The notes below the pieces were generated by a model. It ran no database searches, had not been told where the DNA came from, and worked only from the letters and a program-made list of their open reading frames with translations. Shown piece after piece: positions 1 through 11,749 of a stretch of 64,000 nucleotides of DNA. Made by a program: the position numbers and the translations under genes. The DNA comes from an uncultured SAR86 cluster bacterium (GTDB taxonomy: Bacteria > Pseudomonadota > Gammaproteobacteria > Magnimaribacterales > D2472): the NCBI GenBank assembly GCA_902516285.1, contig CABXXT010000006.1, positions 1 through 64,000 on the forward strand. Reading direction: 5' to 3'. The stretch's first letter is position 1. Every line of letters begins with the position of its first letter.

Positions 1-1062
1 ATCATTCGGCTTTTTATTTAAATCGTAAATATTTGAATTAATACCTGTGTTACTTAAATTACTTTGTAACTCAAGAGAGGCACTTTTATCAATAATTAGT
101 TTTGCCTTAAATTTTTCAATGCCACTTAAATTTAGATATTTACCATAGTCAAAAAATTTATCCATATCAAAAATAATATTTGATCTAAAAACAATTTCAC
201 TATTTTTTGCATTAATTGATCCCTTGATTGTTTGGTCTAACGTTAAGGCTGAAAAAAAACCTGATAATGTTTCGTCAATATTAGAATAGATAACAGATTC
301 GATATCATTTATTTGAAAACCTTCAATACTTTCAAGGTAAGATTCCCTGATAGTAAATTTATTAATAGACTTGATTCCTTGATCCTCTGGGCTATAAAGA
401 CCTTTAGTCTCTACATTTAAGTCGATTTTATTTTTTTTAAAATAACTGAGATTAAGCAGGTCATTATCTTTAATATCTATTTCATTAAAGTAAAAATTTC
501 CATTATAAAAATAGTCATTTGATGAGATTGGTTTAAAGATTTGTAGATTTTTAAATCTTACTTTATTTATATATCCTTCATCACTGTTTAGTGAAATATT
601 CCCCTCATGCAAATTAAGGTATGTGTTCATTCCAATAAAATCATACTTATTATTTTTGAAATTAATGTTGTTGAGATAGATTTTTATAGAGTTATTAAAT
701 TTTGAGGGATTCTCATCATCTGTTTCAAAATTTTCAACAATGACTTCAGTAAAATAAGGGAATCCATTCAAAATTGATTTAGAAATATTAATTTTAAAAA
801 ATAATTTATTAAGATTAGAAACTGAATTATAAGACTTATTTATAATGCTAATTTTTTCTACAGAAAAAGATGGATTTAATAAATTATTATTAGACTCAAT
901 TTTTTCATATTTAATTTCATAATTATTTATAAAGTAATTACTTGTTACATTAAATGCAAAGTCAGGCTTATAAATTACAGTTGCTAAGATGGATCCAATT
1001 AAAACAAATATCAATATTAAAATTATTAAGGCATATTTAGTTATCTCATTAAATGTCTTCAT
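1..1062 (-). CDS. AsmA/YhdP-like large membrane-anchored protein, N-terminal part (truncated by window edge)
   Basis: Frame open without stops from ATG (rc of 1060-1062) to the left edge. Starts MKTFNEITKYALIILILIFVLIGSILATVIYKPDF (N-terminal TM anchor). Lies downstream of mreBCD, where yhdP occurs in gammaproteobacteria. Confidence 0.6.
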   Translation of the reverse strand, partial: MKTFNEITKYALIILILIFVLIGSILATVIYKPDFAFNVTSNYFINNYEIKYEKIESNNNLLNPSFSVEKISIINKSYNSVSNLNKLFFKINISKSILNGFPYFTEVIVENFETDDENPSKFNNSIKIYLNNINFKNNKYDFIGMNTYLNLHEGNISLNSDEGYINKVRFKNLQIFKPISSNDYFYNGNFYFNEIDIKDNDLLNLSYFKKNKIDLNVETKGLYSPEDQGIKSINKFTIRESYLESIEGFQINDIESVIYSNIDETLSGFFSALTLDQTIKGSINAKNSEIVFRSNIIFDMDKFFDYGKYLNLSGIEKFKAKLIIDKSASLELQSNLSNTGINSNIYDLNKKPND

Positions 1063-1065
1063 AAT

Positions 1066-1539
1066 TTAAATCTTTCTTGAGAAAAATCTAGGAAAATAAA
1101 TTGGAAGCATTGCTATCAAAATACAAAAAAGGATGTTAAATAATGCACTTGTAAATAAAATAGTATAAGAAAAATTATATAAATTAAGAATCATTTGAGT
1201 AAATCCTACATAAGCGGATGACGTTATTCCAAAAAAAAGACATACTTGAAGATAAGAGAAGAGTTTAAAAGAATTTGAATTCAAGTTTATTAAGTAACTC
1301 ATCAAACAAAAAAGTGCTGCATTTGTTCCAAAGTATGTTCCTGAAAATAAATCAAATAGAAGTCCAATAAAGAAAGCTTCAAATACATTGTTATATTTAT
1401 CAGTCTTGTAAATAAGAAATGAATATAATAAAAATGTAATTGGAAAAATAACATATATATTAATTAAATAAAGGTAAAAAATTGACTCTATATAACTAGC
1501 AATTATTATTAGCAAAATTTTCCTAAATAATTCTTTCAT
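1066..1539 (-). CDS. mreD: Rod shape-determining protein MreD
   Basis: 157 aa polytopic membrane protein immediately after mreC; size and synteny. Confidence 0.85.
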   Translation of the reverse strand: MKELFRKILLIIIASYIESIFYLYLINIYVIFPITFLLYSFLIYKTDKYNNVFEAFFIGLLFDLFSGTYFGTNAALFCLMSYLINLNSNSFKLFSYLQVCLFFGITSSAYVGFTQMILNLYNFSYTILFTSALFNILFCILIAMLPIYFPRFFSRKI

Positions 1540-2375
1540 TAGAGACTAATGACTCCCAAAAGATCATCTGAAATGGGATTAGCTGTTAATCTAATTTCTA
1601 ACTCAATATTATTCACATCACCTTCATTAATTTTGTCCAAGGTACCTATTTTTATCCCACTTGGATAAATGCCTCCTAGTCCTGAGGTATAAAATATTTT
1701 TCCTATAAACATTTTTTCATCCCAAACTAAAGGATTATAGTTACATATGATGTAGTCTGATTTTCCACTTCCTTGAGCATTACAAAAAAAATTATTTGAT
1801 TTTGTTTTTACTGGTGTTGAGTGAGAAATATCTGTAAGCAATATTACCTCATGTATTTTTTTACCTTCAATAACTTGACCTATGATTCCAGAATTATTAA
1901 ATACAAAGCTTTCAGAAAAGATTCCTTTTTCATCTGAAAATATTTCAATAAACATACGATGTCTATCACAACATTTAAAAACATTAGGATTAATTTCTTT
2001 GAGCTTAGCTATTTGAAAATTATTATCAAGATTATTATTTTTTAAGAAGAAATCTAAGCCATCTTTGGTTTTAAAAATATCTTTTTCGTTGAGAATAAGA
2101 TAATTTTCTACACGACTTTGATCTAGTTCTTTTTTAAGTTTTTTATTTTCAGTTATTAAATCATTTCTAAAATTTAATAGGCCAATTAAACTTGTAACGG
2201 GATCAACGGTTATAGACTTTAATAGGTATTTTGATGAAATTTTTACAGACTTAAAATTATTCTTAATACCGCTGAATGTATCAGTCTTAATATCAACATA
2301 TAAGATTGAAATGCTAATAGAAATTAGCAAAAAATAAAGAATTTTTTGACCAGGATTGGGCGAATTCCTAGCCAT
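1539..2375 (-). CDS. mreC: Rod shape-determining protein MreC
   Basis: N-terminal TM, coiled coil, beta domain (GIIGQVIE...VILLTDISHSTPVK...GIYPSGIKIGTL). Confidence 0.93.
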   Translation of the reverse strand: MARNSPNPGQKILYFLLISISISILYVDIKTDTFSGIKNNFKSVKISSKYLLKSITVDPVTSLIGLLNFRNDLITENKKLKKELDQSRVENYLILNEKDIFKTKDGLDFFLKNNNLDNNFQIAKLKEINPNVFKCCDRHRMFIEIFSDEKGIFSESFVFNNSGIIGQVIEGKKIHEVILLTDISHSTPVKTKSNNFFCNAQGSGKSDYIICNYNPLVWDEKMFIGKIFYTSGLGGIYPSGIKIGTLDKINEGDVNNIELEIRLTANPISDDLLGVISL

Positions 2376-2379
2376 TTAA

Positions 2380-3429
2380 TTATTCTGAGGATAAAAGATC
2401 TATATTGTACTTATCCATTATTTCAAGAGCTTGGCCTCCACCTCTTGCGACACAAGTAAGAGGATCCTCGGCAACAATAACAGGGATTCCAGTGGAACTT
2501 GATATAAGCTTATCAAGGTCTCTTAAAAGAGCTCCTCCTCCTGTAAGGACAATACCCCTTTCAGCAATGTCTGCAGCTAACTCTGGGGGTGAAAGTTCGA
2601 GTGCATTTCTTATAGCTCTTACAATCCCATATAAAGGGTCCTTCATTGCCTCAAAGATTTGTTCGCTATTAATTGAAAAAGTTTCAGGTATCCCTTCAGC
2701 TAAATTCCTACCAGTAATAGACATTTCAAGTTTTTCAGATTCGGGTGTTGCACATCCAATAGTATATTTTATTTTTTCTGAAGTTGATTCCCCTATTACA
2801 CATCCATAATTTCGTCTTATCCATGATGTAATCGACTCATCCATTTTATCTCCACCAATTTTTACAGACTCTGAGTAAACAACGCCATTTAGAGACAAAA
2901 TTGCAATTTCAGAAGTACCTCCCCCAATATCAACAACCATATTTCCACTGGCTTCCTCTACAGGCAGACCTGCCCCAATTGCGGCAGCCATTGGCTCTTC
3001 AATGAGCTTTACATCTCTAGCACCGGCACCTAAGACAGATTCTCTAATTGCTCTTCTCTCAACTTGTGTAGAACGACATGGGACACATACCAAAACTCTA
3101 GGACTTGGCTTTATAAATAATTTTTCATGAACTTTTGCAATAAAATGTTGCAGCATTTTCTCTGTAACTTGAAAATCTGCTATTACTCCCTCTGATAAGG
3201 GTCTTATTGCTTTAATATTTCCTGGTGTTCTGCCAAGCATTTTTTTTGCTTCTGTACCAACAGCGACAACAGTTTTCTGTCCTCTTGATTCTCGAATAGC
3301 CACAACAGATGGTTCGTTTAGAACGATACCAACATCTTTGGTATAAATTAAGGTGTTAGCTGTACCAAGATCTATTGATAGGTCGTTGGAGAAGTATCCT
3401 CCAACTATTTTAAACAGGTTAAATTTCAC
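2380..3429 (-). CDS. mreB: Rod shape-determining protein MreB (actin homolog)
   Basis: [39 protein letters not shown] motifs. Confidence 0.98.
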   Translation of the reverse strand: MKFNLFKIVGGYFSNDLSIDLGTANTLIYTKDVGIVLNEPSVVAIRESRGQKTVVAVGTEAKKMLGRTPGNIKAIRPLSEGVIADFQVTEKMLQHFIAKVHEKLFIKPSPRVLVCVPCRSTQVERRAIRESVLGAGARDVKLIEEPMAAAIGAGLPVEEASGNMVVDIGGGTSEIAILSLNGVVYSESVKIGGDKMDESITSWIRRNYGCVIGESTSEKIKYTIGCATPESEKLEMSITGRNLAEGIPETFSINSEQIFEAMKDPLYGIVRAIRNALELSPPELAADIAERGIVLTGGGALLRDLDKLISSSTGIPVIVAEDPLTCVARGGGQALEIMDKYNIDLLSSE

Positions 3430-3511
3430 ACAAATTCCTAAGATAAAATAATTTAATTAATTTGCTAGTTAGGTTAATATCCATCCTCTAATCTATAATA
3501 ATATCCTATAT

Positions 3512-3793
3512 ATGGACAAGAAAACAGTAACAACGATATCTTACCTATCAAGACTCAAAATTGATCCTGAGGAAGAAGAAAAAATAACAAGTGATTTAGA
3601 AAACATAATTAAATTTGTTGATCAGTTAAATGATGCTGAAACTTCTGATATAGAACCATTAACAAATCCCTTGGAAAAAACTGCAAAAACTAGAACAGAT
3701 CAAGTCACAGCAAAGAATTTAAAAAAAGAATTACTTGAGATTGGGCCATCCTCAAATGAGGACTATTTTTTAGTGCCTAGGGTGGTTGAGTGA
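3512..3793 (+). CDS. gatC: Asp/Glu-tRNA amidotransferase subunit GatC
   Basis: 93 aa; YLSRLKIDPEEEEKITSDLENIIKFVDQLN, followed by gatA/gatB. Confidence 0.95.
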   Translation: MDKKTVTTISYLSRLKIDPEEEEKITSDLENIIKFVDQLNDAETSDIEPLTNPLEKTAKTRTDQVTAKNLKKELLEIGPSSNEDYFLVPRVVE

Positions 3794-5241
3794 CAATAAA
3801 ATATAAAACAATCAAAGAAATAAAAAAAATGATTTCTCAAAAAGAGATTTCACACAAAGAGATTATTCAAGATGTATACAAATTAGTAAAAGAAAATGTA
3901 AATTTAAATGCATTTATAACACTCAATGAAGAGAAATCACTCAAAAAAGCAGAAAATTTTGATAATAATCCATCAGATAGCTCGCTTGCTGGAATACCAA
4001 TTGCACAAAAAGATCTTTTTTGTACAAAAGGACTTAGAACAACGTGTGGCTCAAGAATTCTTGATAATTTTATTCCTCCTTATACAGCAACTGTAATTGA
4101 AAACCTTGAAAATGCAGGCTGTATTTCAGTTGGAAAAACAAATATGGATGAATTTGCAATGGGTTCTTCAAATGAAACCAGTTATTTTGGTAATGTTCAT
4201 AATCCCTGGGGAGATAATTTAGTACCTGGAGGAAGTTCCGGAGGATCTGCCTCTGCTATTGCAGCAGGAATTGTTCCAGCTGCATCTGGAACAGATACAG
4301 GTGGTTCTATCAGGCAGCCTGCTTCTTTATGTGGAATTACAGGTATTAAGCCAACTTATGGACGAATATCAAGATGGGGTATGATTGCATTTGCCTCCAG
4401 CCTTGATCAGGCTGGTCCAATGGCAAGAACAGTAGAAGATTGTGCATTGCTCCTTAATGAAATGTGTTCACATGACATAAAAGATACAACTTCTTTAGAT
4501 AACGAAATACCGAATTTTGAAGATAATCTAAACAATTCTTTAAAAGGTAAAAAAATTGGTGTCGTTAAAGATCTTGATTTATCCAGCTTAGATAAAGATG
4601 TTATTGAAGTATATGAAAATTCTTTAAAAGAGTTTATTTCAATGGGGGCAGAGTTAGTTGATGTGTCTTTACCAAATCTTGCTTTATCTGTTCCGACTTA
4701 CTATGTGGTAGCGCCTGCAGAATGTTCATCTAATCTATCTAGATTTGATGGGGTCAAATTTGGTAGAAGATCTAAAGATCCAAAAAGTCTTGAAGAACTC
4801 TATGTTCAGACAAGGTCTGAAGGGTTTGGTGATGAGGTAAAGAGAAGAATATTAATTGGATCATATGTTTTGTCTGCAGGATATTACGATGCATATTATA
4901 AAAAAGCACAACAAGTCAGAAGGCTTATTAAGCAAGATTTTGATAAAGCATTTTTAAGTGTGGATGTTATTATGACGCCTACAACAAGAGGTCCTGCTTT
5001 TGATATAGGTTCTAAAGGAAGTGATCCAATTCAAATGTACTTAGAGGATTTGTTTACAATTTCGGCAAATCTTGCAGGATTACCTGCGATGTCATTACCT
5101 AATGGTAATATTGATAACAAACCTATTGGTTTACAAATAATTGGAAACTTTTTGGATGAAAGTTCAATTTTAAATTTTGGCCATATGTACCAAACAAAGA
5201 CAAACTGGCATATGTTTTCACCTGAAGGGGTTATTCAATGA
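3790..5241 (+). CDS. gatA: Asp/Glu-tRNA amidotransferase subunit GatA
   Basis: Amidase signature [39 protein letters not shown] start overlapping the gatC stop. Confidence 0.97.
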   Translation: MTIKYKTIKEIKKMISQKEISHKEIIQDVYKLVKENVNLNAFITLNEEKSLKKAENFDNNPSDSSLAGIPIAQKDLFCTKGLRTTCGSRILDNFIPPYTATVIENLENAGCISVGKTNMDEFAMGSSNETSYFGNVHNPWGDNLVPGGSSGGSASAIAAGIVPAASGTDTGGSIRQPASLCGITGIKPTYGRISRWGMIAFASSLDQAGPMARTVEDCALLLNEMCSHDIKDTTSLDNEIPNFEDNLNNSLKGKKIGVVKDLDLSSLDKDVIEVYENSLKEFISMGAELVDVSLPNLALSVPTYYVVAPAECSSNLSRFDGVKFGRRSKDPKSLEELYVQTRSEGFGDEVKRRILIGSYVLSAGYYDAYYKKAQQVRRLIKQDFDKAFLSVDVIMTPTTRGPAFDIGSKGSDPIQMYLEDLFTISANLAGLPAMSLPNGNIDNKPIGLQIIGNFLDESSILNFGHMYQTKTNWHMFSPEGVIQ

Positions 5242-6665
5242 GCTGGGAGACAGTAATTGGTTTAGAGATACATGCTCAACTTTCAACAAAATCTAAATTA
5301 TTTTCAGGTGGCTCTACAAAATTTGGAGCTGAGTCCAACACACATGTTGATCTTGTTGATATGGGATTACCAGGTGTCCTTCCTGTTGCAAATAAAGAAG
5401 CATTTTATAAAGCTATAAAATTTGGCCTAGCAACTGGTGCACATATAAACCAAATTTCATCTTTTGATAGAAAAAACTACTTCTATCCTGATCTACCAAA
5501 AGGTTATCAAATTACTCAAATGACTAAACCTATTGTTGAGAAAGGGTCTATTAAAGTTTCTACAGAAAATGGTGAAAAGATTATTAATATTACAAGAGCT
5601 CACCTTGAAGAAGATGCAGGCAAATCAATTCATGATTTATTTGAAGGAGAAACAGGTGTAGATCTTAATAGAGCTGGAACACCTCTTCTTGAGATTGTTT
5701 CTGAACCTGAAATTTCAAGCGCTAAAGAAGCAGTTGCATATTTTAAAGCAATAAGACAGCTAGTAACATTCTTAGACATCTGTGATGGGAATATGGCACA
5801 AGGCTCTATGAGATGTGACGTGAATGTTTCTATTAAAAAAATTGATAGCAAAGAGCTTGGGACAAGAGCCGAGCTAAAAAACATAAATTCTTTTAAATTT
5901 ATTGAAAAAGCAATTAATTTTGAAATTGAACGCCAAATTTCTGTGATTGAGAGCGGTGAATCTGTTGTTCAAGAAACAAGGTTGTATGACAGTGATAAAA
6001 ATGAAACCAGATCCATGAGATCAAAAGAAGAAGCAAATGATTATAGGTATTTTCCTTGTCCAGATCTTCTTCCAGTAGTAATTTCAGATAAAGAATTGAA
6101 TGAGATTAAAGATAATCTTCCTGAACTTCCAGAAGAAAAACAAAAGAGATATATTTCAGAGATTGGGTTAGAAAGTTCAGAGGCGAAAATTATATCTTCT
6201 TCAAAGGCAATGGCTGACATGTTTGAAGAAGCTTCAAAAAAAACAGATGATGCAAAGATGACTGCTAAGTGGTTGGTTGGGGATATAAGTGCGCTATTAA
6301 ACAAAGAAAATATTGAAATTGACGAATCAAAACTATCCCCAGAGAATTTTGGAAAGTTAATTGAGAGAATTTCTGATAATACTATCTCTGGAAAAATTGC
6401 TAAATCAGTTCTTGAGGAAGTTTGGGAAAATGGAAATGATGTAGATGAAATAATTAAAGCAAAAGGTCTCATTCAAATTCAAGATGAATCATTGCTTGAG
6501 CAAATAGCTACTCAAGTTCTTAATTCAAATCCAGATCAGGTTGCTGCATATAGAAGCGGAAAAGATAAACTATTTGGTTTTTTTGTAGGGCAAGTTATGA
6601 AAGAAACTCAAGGAAAAGCAAACCCTAAAAGTGTAAATGAAATACTTAAGAAAATTCTAAGCTAA
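5238..6665 (+). CDS. gatB: Asp/Glu-tRNA amidotransferase subunit GatB
   Basis: [34 protein letters not shown] overlap with gatA. Confidence 0.97.
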   Translation: MSWETVIGLEIHAQLSTKSKLFSGGSTKFGAESNTHVDLVDMGLPGVLPVANKEAFYKAIKFGLATGAHINQISSFDRKNYFYPDLPKGYQITQMTKPIVEKGSIKVSTENGEKIINITRAHLEEDAGKSIHDLFEGETGVDLNRAGTPLLEIVSEPEISSAKEAVAYFKAIRQLVTFLDICDGNMAQGSMRCDVNVSIKKIDSKELGTRAELKNINSFKFIEKAINFEIERQISVIESGESVVQETRLYDSDKNETRSMRSKEEANDYRYFPCPDLLPVVISDKELNEIKDNLPELPEEKQKRYISEIGLESSEAKIISSSKAMADMFEEASKKTDDAKMTAKWLVGDISALLNKENIEIDESKLSPENFGKLIERISDNTISGKIAKSVLEEVWENGNDVDEIIKAKGLIQIQDESLLEQIATQVLNSNPDQVAAYRSGKDKLFGFFVGQVMKETQGKANPKSVNEILKKILS

Positions 6666-7123
6666 ACGATAAACATACTTAATGTTTCAGCAACAAATGC
6701 AGGCTTTTCAACTCCTTTAATTTCCATAGTTACTTCAGTCTTAGCCAAATATTGACCTGGATTCTTTTCAGTGATATCGATACATTTCATATGTATTCGT
6801 ACTTCCGAATTTACAGGGACTGGACTTAAAAATCTTACTTTATCTAATCCATAATTTAATCCCATTTTAGTGCCTTCAAGAACCATACCAATTTCTTGAT
6901 CAAAAGGAATTCCGGCAACTAGGGATAACGAAAGAAATCCATGCGCAATTGTTGAACCAAAAACTGGAGTTGCTTGGTCTGGATCTACGTGGATAAATTG
7001 ATGATCCATAGTTGCATCAGCAAATTTATTAATTCGTTCTTGATCTATTCTGACCCAATCAGAGATGCCTATTTCTGTTCCAAGCACTGAGTCTATTTCT
7101 GAAGGCTTAATTATCTTTAACAT
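6662..7123 (-). CDS. MaoC-like (R)-specific enoyl-CoA hydratase
   Basis: [26 protein letters not shown]...[14 protein letters not shown] hot-dog hydratase motif. Start set to the internal Met (MLKIIKPSE) preceded by GGAG; listed ORF begins further upstream. Confidence 0.88.
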   Translation of the reverse strand: MLKIIKPSEIDSVLGTEIGISDWVRIDQERINKFADATMDHQFIHVDPDQATPVFGSTIAHGFLSLSLVAGIPFDQEIGMVLEGTKMGLNYGLDKVRFLSPVPVNSEVRIHMKCIDITEKNPGQYLAKTEVTMEIKGVEKPAFVAETLSMFIV

Positions 7124-7124
7124 A

Positions 7125-8741
7125 TTATTTCTCCATATAATGGTTACTATATTCTTCCCTAAGTTCAAATTTTTGAAGCTTGCCAGTGGCACCATGAGGT
7201 AGTTCTTTTAAAAACACAATTTCATCTGGCAGCCACCATTTAGCAACCTTATCACTTAAAAAGTCAATAATACTTTTTTTCTCTACAGGCTCGCCAGAAT
7301 TTGTAACTATAAATAGCATTGGTCTTTCATCCCATTTTGGATGAGGAATACCAACTACACATGCTTCAGCAACTTCAGGATGCCCAAAAGCAGCATTTTC
7401 TAAATCAATTGAACTTATCCATTCGCCACCAGATTTAATTACATCCTTTGCTCTATCTTTTATAGTCATATATCCATCTTCGTCTAGAACAGATATATCA
7501 CCAGTATCAAACCATCCATCTGCATCAACAGCATCTTTATCTGCTTTAAAATATTTTTGAAGAATCCACGGTCCTCTTACCATTAAATGGCCTTGGGATT
7601 TCCCATCTTTTGGGAGTTCATTGCCTGAGTCATCAACAACCTTTAATTCAACACCATAAATTGGTCTACCTTGTTTAAGTTGAATTGCATATTTTTCTTC
7701 TTTTGACATATTCTGCATTTCAGGTGTTGGAACATTAGTAGTACCCAATGGACTCATTTCTGTCATACCCCAAGCATGTATAACATTTACATCATGAACC
7801 TCGTCAAATTCTTGTAGTGTTGCTAATGATAAAGCCGAACCACCAATTATTGTATTTTTTACAGATGAAAGAATCTTATTATTTTCTCTACAGTAAGCTA
7901 AAAGCCCCATCCATATAGTTGGAACTCCAAAAGCAAGAGAAACATCCTCTTGATCTATTAATTCATATAAAGGCTCTCCTTCCATTTGCATACCAGGCAT
8001 AACCAACTTAAGTCCGTTCATTGGACCAAAATATGGAATACCCCAAGCTAAAACATGAAATAAGGGTACAACCATAAGAATTGAGTCATCTGGTTGGATG
8101 GTCATTGCTGTCAAGGCTGCTTGAGCATGAAGTACATTTGATTTATGACTATACAAAACCCCTTTTGGATTTCCTGTTGTCCCAGATGTATAACATAGCG
8201 CACATGCTGCATCATCATCTAAAATCGGCCATTTATATTCTGCATCTCCATCTTTAATGTATTCTTCATACGAAATAGCATTATTTAAAGAAGTTTCTGG
8301 CATTTCATGCTCTTCGCATAAAACAATATATTTTTGTATATTATTTAATTTGTCTTGAAGTCCTTCTAGTATTGGAACAAAGGGAAGTTCTACAAAAATA
8401 ATCTTATCCTCTGCATGATTAATTATGTAGACTGCTTGTTCAGGATGTAATCTAAAATTGAGAGTATGAGTTACTGCACCCATTCCAGATATTCCATAAT
8501 ACATTTCCAGATGTCTGTATGTATTAAGAGCTAGTGTTGCAACGACATCTCCTTTCTTAATACCGTCTTTTTCCAAAGCCGATGCTAATTTTCTTGATCT
8601 TATGCAAACTTTCTCATAATTTGATCTATGAATCTCTCCTGAAACTAATCTACTTATTATTTCTGTTTGTGGATGAATCTCCTTTGCATGCTCAATAATT
8701 CCTGCAACGTTTGGTGTCCATTTTTGCATATCTCCAATCAT
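7125..8741 (-). CDS. AMP-dependent fatty-acyl-CoA synthetase/ligase
   Basis: [35 protein letters not shown] motifs. Start reassigned to MIGDMQKW, preceded by AAGGGAG; listed ORF extends to 8804. Confidence 0.93.
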   Translation of the reverse strand: MIGDMQKWTPNVAGIIEHAKEIHPQTEIISRLVSGEIHRSNYEKVCIRSRKLASALEKDGIKKGDVVATLALNTYRHLEMYYGISGMGAVTHTLNFRLHPEQAVYIINHAEDKIIFVELPFVPILEGLQDKLNNIQKYIVLCEEHEMPETSLNNAISYEEYIKDGDAEYKWPILDDDAACALCYTSGTTGNPKGVLYSHKSNVLHAQAALTAMTIQPDDSILMVVPLFHVLAWGIPYFGPMNGLKLVMPGMQMEGEPLYELIDQEDVSLAFGVPTIWMGLLAYCRENNKILSSVKNTIIGGSALSLATLQEFDEVHDVNVIHAWGMTEMSPLGTTNVPTPEMQNMSKEEKYAIQLKQGRPIYGVELKVVDDSGNELPKDGKSQGHLMVRGPWILQKYFKADKDAVDADGWFDTGDISVLDEDGYMTIKDRAKDVIKSGGEWISSIDLENAAFGHPEVAEACVVGIPHPKWDERPMLFIVTNSGEPVEKKSIIDFLSDKVAKWWLPDEIVFLKELPHGATGKLQKFELREEYSNHYMEK

Positions 8742-8809
8742 TTGAATTGCTCCCTTATCTTGTTTGTTATAAATTATATAAGAAGCAACATTATTTGATA
8801 ACAAAAATT

Positions 8810-9475
8810 ATGAATATTAAAGAAGGTATTGAAAAAAGATTTTCTGTAAGAGCATTTAAAGATGAAGCTCCAAGTATGGATATAATTAAAAAAATATTAA
8901 AAACTGCAAATTCTGCTCCCTCTGGAGGAAATATACAGCCCTGGAAGGTTTATATTCTTAACAATGAATCAAAAAATAAATTAACTAAAAAAACTCTTCA
9001 CAATTTTGATAATGGAGTGCAAGAAGAAATTGAATATAATATTTATCCTGAAAAATTAGCGGACGAATATAAAAAAAGAAGGTACGAATGCGGTGCAGAC
9101 ATGTATAGTGCCCTCTCAATTGAAAAAGATGATCTAGATTCAAGATTTAAACAAATTAGAGAAAATTATAAATTTTTTGGAGCCCCTCTTGGAATGATTA
9201 TTACTATTGATAGATCTTTTGGAAACAATGGCTGGGGTCATGTTGGAATGTTTTTAGAAAATCTATGGCTTAGCGCTATTCATTATGACTTAGGATGTTG
9301 TTTACAGGAATCATGGTCTATTTATCCAAAAACTGTCAAAGAAATAACAAAACATCCTGATAACGAAATTGTTTGGTGTGGTGTAGCAATAGGATATCCT
9401 GACAAAGATAATCCAATAAATAAATATAGAACAAAAAGAGAAGACATAGATTCGTTTGCAAAATTTATTGAATGA
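8810..9475 (+). CDS. Nitroreductase family protein
   Basis: GIEKRFSVRAFKDEAPSMDIIKKILKTANSAPSGGNIQPWKVYI; start reassigned to MNIKEGIEKR. Confidence 0.92.
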   Translation: MNIKEGIEKRFSVRAFKDEAPSMDIIKKILKTANSAPSGGNIQPWKVYILNNESKNKLTKKTLHNFDNGVQEEIEYNIYPEKLADEYKKRRYECGADMYSALSIEKDDLDSRFKQIRENYKFFGAPLGMIITIDRSFGNNGWGHVGMFLENLWLSAIHYDLGCCLQESWSIYPKTVKEITKHPDNEIVWCGVAIGYPDKDNPINKYRTKREDIDSFAKFIE

Positions 9476-9482
9476 ATAATTA

Positions 9483-10922
9483 GTGTCAAAATTTAATAAA
9501 ATCAAATTTAAGAATTCTTATGCAGAAGAAATGTATGAAATTTGTCAAAAATGTTCGCCATCTGGTTTTAATAAAGCTGAATTCCTTTTAAAAAACTTCC
9601 AGCTTGCTAAGGAATTTGGATTAGATGCTAAATTTATTGAATCTAAAGAATGCTTAGATATATTTTCAGGTGTTTCTTTACCGGAAAATTCTAATCCAAT
9701 AGCACAAGCTTATGCTGGTCACCAGTTTGGTCATTATAATCCAAAATTAGGTGATGGAAGAGCTATTCTAATAGGTGAAATAAATAATAGAGATATACAA
9801 CTTAAAGGAATAGGACAAACTCCTTTTTCAAGAAGAGGAGACGGAAAATCCTCTCTAGGACCAGTTTTGAGAGAATATGTAATTAGTGAATTTATGCATA
9901 CTTTAAATATTCCAACTACAAGAGCATTATTTGCTATTAAAACTAATGAGAACGTTATTCGAGAAACAAAACAACCTGGAGGGGTATTAGTACGAGTAGC
10001 TAAAAGTCACATAAGAATTGGAACTTTTGAGTATGCTAGAGCTCAAAGCAATAAGGTACTTAAGTCTTTAGCTGATTATTCAATAAATAGGCACTTTCCA
10101 GAACTGAATAAAACTGAGAATAAATATTTAAGTTTCTTTGCAGCTGTTTGTGATAAGCAGGCATCTTTAATTTCAAAATGGATGAGTATTGGCTTTGTTC
10201 ATGGTGTTATGAATACTGATAATATGACAATTTCGGGAGAAACAATTGATTACGGCCCTTGTGCTTTTATGGACGATTATGATCCAAAAACTGTTTTCAG
10301 TTCTATTGATCATCATGGAAGGTATGCATATAAAAATCAGCCCTCTATTATGGTATGGAATTTAACAAAATTTGCTGAATCTCTTATCCCTCTTATTCAT
10401 GAAGAAACGGAAAAATCAGTGAAGCAGTTAACTGAGGTTTTACAGTTGGTAATGCCATCTTATAAAGAATATTTTTATAAAGAATTCTCAAAAAAACTTG
10501 GTTTAAGTAAAATGGATAATAAAGAAATCAAAATAATTGAAGATTATTTAAAAATTCTGAAGTCTCATTCAATTGACTTTACTAAATCGTTCAAAGATCT
10601 TTCAAAAATTTATCTTAATATTATAGATGTAAAAGAATCAGTTTTCTTAAATGCAAAAGATTTTACTAATTGGTACAAAGAATGGAATCATAGATTAGAT
10701 CCAAAAATCATAAAAAAAATTGATGGCATTAATCCATCTTATATTCCAAGAAATCATATTATTGAAAATGCATTGATGCATTCAATAAATAATGATGATT
10801 CAAAAATAAGAGAGCTTATTAAAGTCATAAGTCAACCATTTGAAGAAGTTTCTGGGTGCGAAGATTTCGCATCTCCATCAAAGATTAATAGGGGCAGGTA
10901 TGTAACTTATTGCGGAACCTAG
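9483..10922 (+). CDS. selO: SelO / YdiU (UPF0061) family protein adenylyltransferase
   Basis: GHQFGHYNPKLGDGRAILIGEI, QLKGIGQTPFSRRGDGKSSLGPVLREYVISEFMHTLNIPTTRALF, GFVHGVMNTDNMTISGETIDYGPCAFMD; GTG start. Confidence 0.95.
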   Translation: MSKFNKIKFKNSYAEEMYEICQKCSPSGFNKAEFLLKNFQLAKEFGLDAKFIESKECLDIFSGVSLPENSNPIAQAYAGHQFGHYNPKLGDGRAILIGEINNRDIQLKGIGQTPFSRRGDGKSSLGPVLREYVISEFMHTLNIPTTRALFAIKTNENVIRETKQPGGVLVRVAKSHIRIGTFEYARAQSNKVLKSLADYSINRHFPELNKTENKYLSFFAAVCDKQASLISKWMSIGFVHGVMNTDNMTISGETIDYGPCAFMDDYDPKTVFSSIDHHGRYAYKNQPSIMVWNLTKFAESLIPLIHEETEKSVKQLTEVLQLVMPSYKEYFYKEFSKKLGLSKMDNKEIKIIEDYLKILKSHSIDFTKSFKDLSKIYLNIIDVKESVFLNAKDFTNWYKEWNHRLDPKIIKKIDGINPSYIPRNHIIENALMHSINNDDSKIRELIKVISQPFEEVSGCEDFASPSKINRGRYVTYCGT

Positions 10923-11749
10923 AATACTCCCAATGTCACCCTTGGGTGATTTTGAAAATCTTTAAGTATGCTAATATCTGAAAAATTATTTTCTTCAAAA
11001 ATTTTTCTAACTTCGATAGATTGATTAAATCCGTGTTCAACAACTAAGATGCCATTTTTTTTTAGAATATTAGTTGCTTGTCTTGTAATTTTTTTTATAT
11101 CGCATAAGCCGCTATCAGAAGATATTAAAGCCTCTCTTGGTTCATGAATTAGATTTTTTAAATGTTTATCTTCTTCACATATGTATGGAGGATTACTAAC
11201 AATTATGTCAAAAAAATTTTCTCTAAAGCATGATAACCAGTCAGCATTAATCAAATAAAAATTGTCTGAATTTAGTTCTTCTCTATTAATATCTGCAACC
11301 TTCAAAGCATTTAATGAATAATCAGAGCCATAGACATTTAATTGAGGGTTACTTAGTGCAATAGATATACCAATACAGCCAGAACCTGTCCCAATATCCA
11401 GAATTCTTGCTTTGTCTATAAATTCATAGTTATTTATATAGTCAACTAATATCTCTGTCTCTGGTCTAGGAATCAAAACTCTTTGGTCTACATAAAATTC
11501 ATTTTCATAAAATTTGGTTGAATTTAATATGTAATCTAATGGAAAATCATTCTGCTTTTTATTAATAAAATCTAATATTAAATCCTCTTCACCTGGTGAT
11601 AAGTTTCTTTCCTTATCATTTATGTAAACATCACTATCTTTTAGATATAGCTTCTCTTTTAGAAAGAAAGTAAATTCTTTTTTTATAAGAATATTCCCTA
11701 TGAAGGACTCATCAATAAGATTTTTATAATAACGTAAATTTTTAGACAA
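10919..11749 (-). CDS. prmC: Release factor glutamine N5-methyltransferase PrmC
   Basis: VLIPRPETEILVD, ILDIGTGSGCIGISIAL, DIIVSNPPYI; downstream of prfA. Confidence 0.96.
   Translation of the reverse strand: MSKNLRYYKNLIDESFIGNILIKKEFTFFLKEKLYLKDSDVYINDKERNLSPGEEDLILDFINKKQNDFPLDYILNSTKFYENEFYVDQRVLIPRPETEILVDYINNYEFIDKARILDIGTGSGCIGISIALSNPQLNVYGSDYSLNALKVADINREELNSDNFYLINADWLSCFRENFFDIIVSNPPYICEEDKHLKNLIHEPREALISSDSGLCDIKKITRQATNILKKNGILVVEHGFNQSIEVRKIFEENNFSDISILKDFQNHPRVTLGVF

Noticed and set aside
2405-2809. 134 aa + strand ORF
   Set aside because: Fully antisense to mreB, which has clear actin-family motifs; low-complexity shadow ORF.
5630-5884. 84 aa minus ORF inside gatB
   Set aside because: Shadow ORF opposite an unambiguous gatB reading frame.
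6041-6472. 143 aa minus ORF inside gatB
   Set aside because: Antisense to gatB; Ser/Phe-rich composition typical of shadow frames in AT-rich genes.
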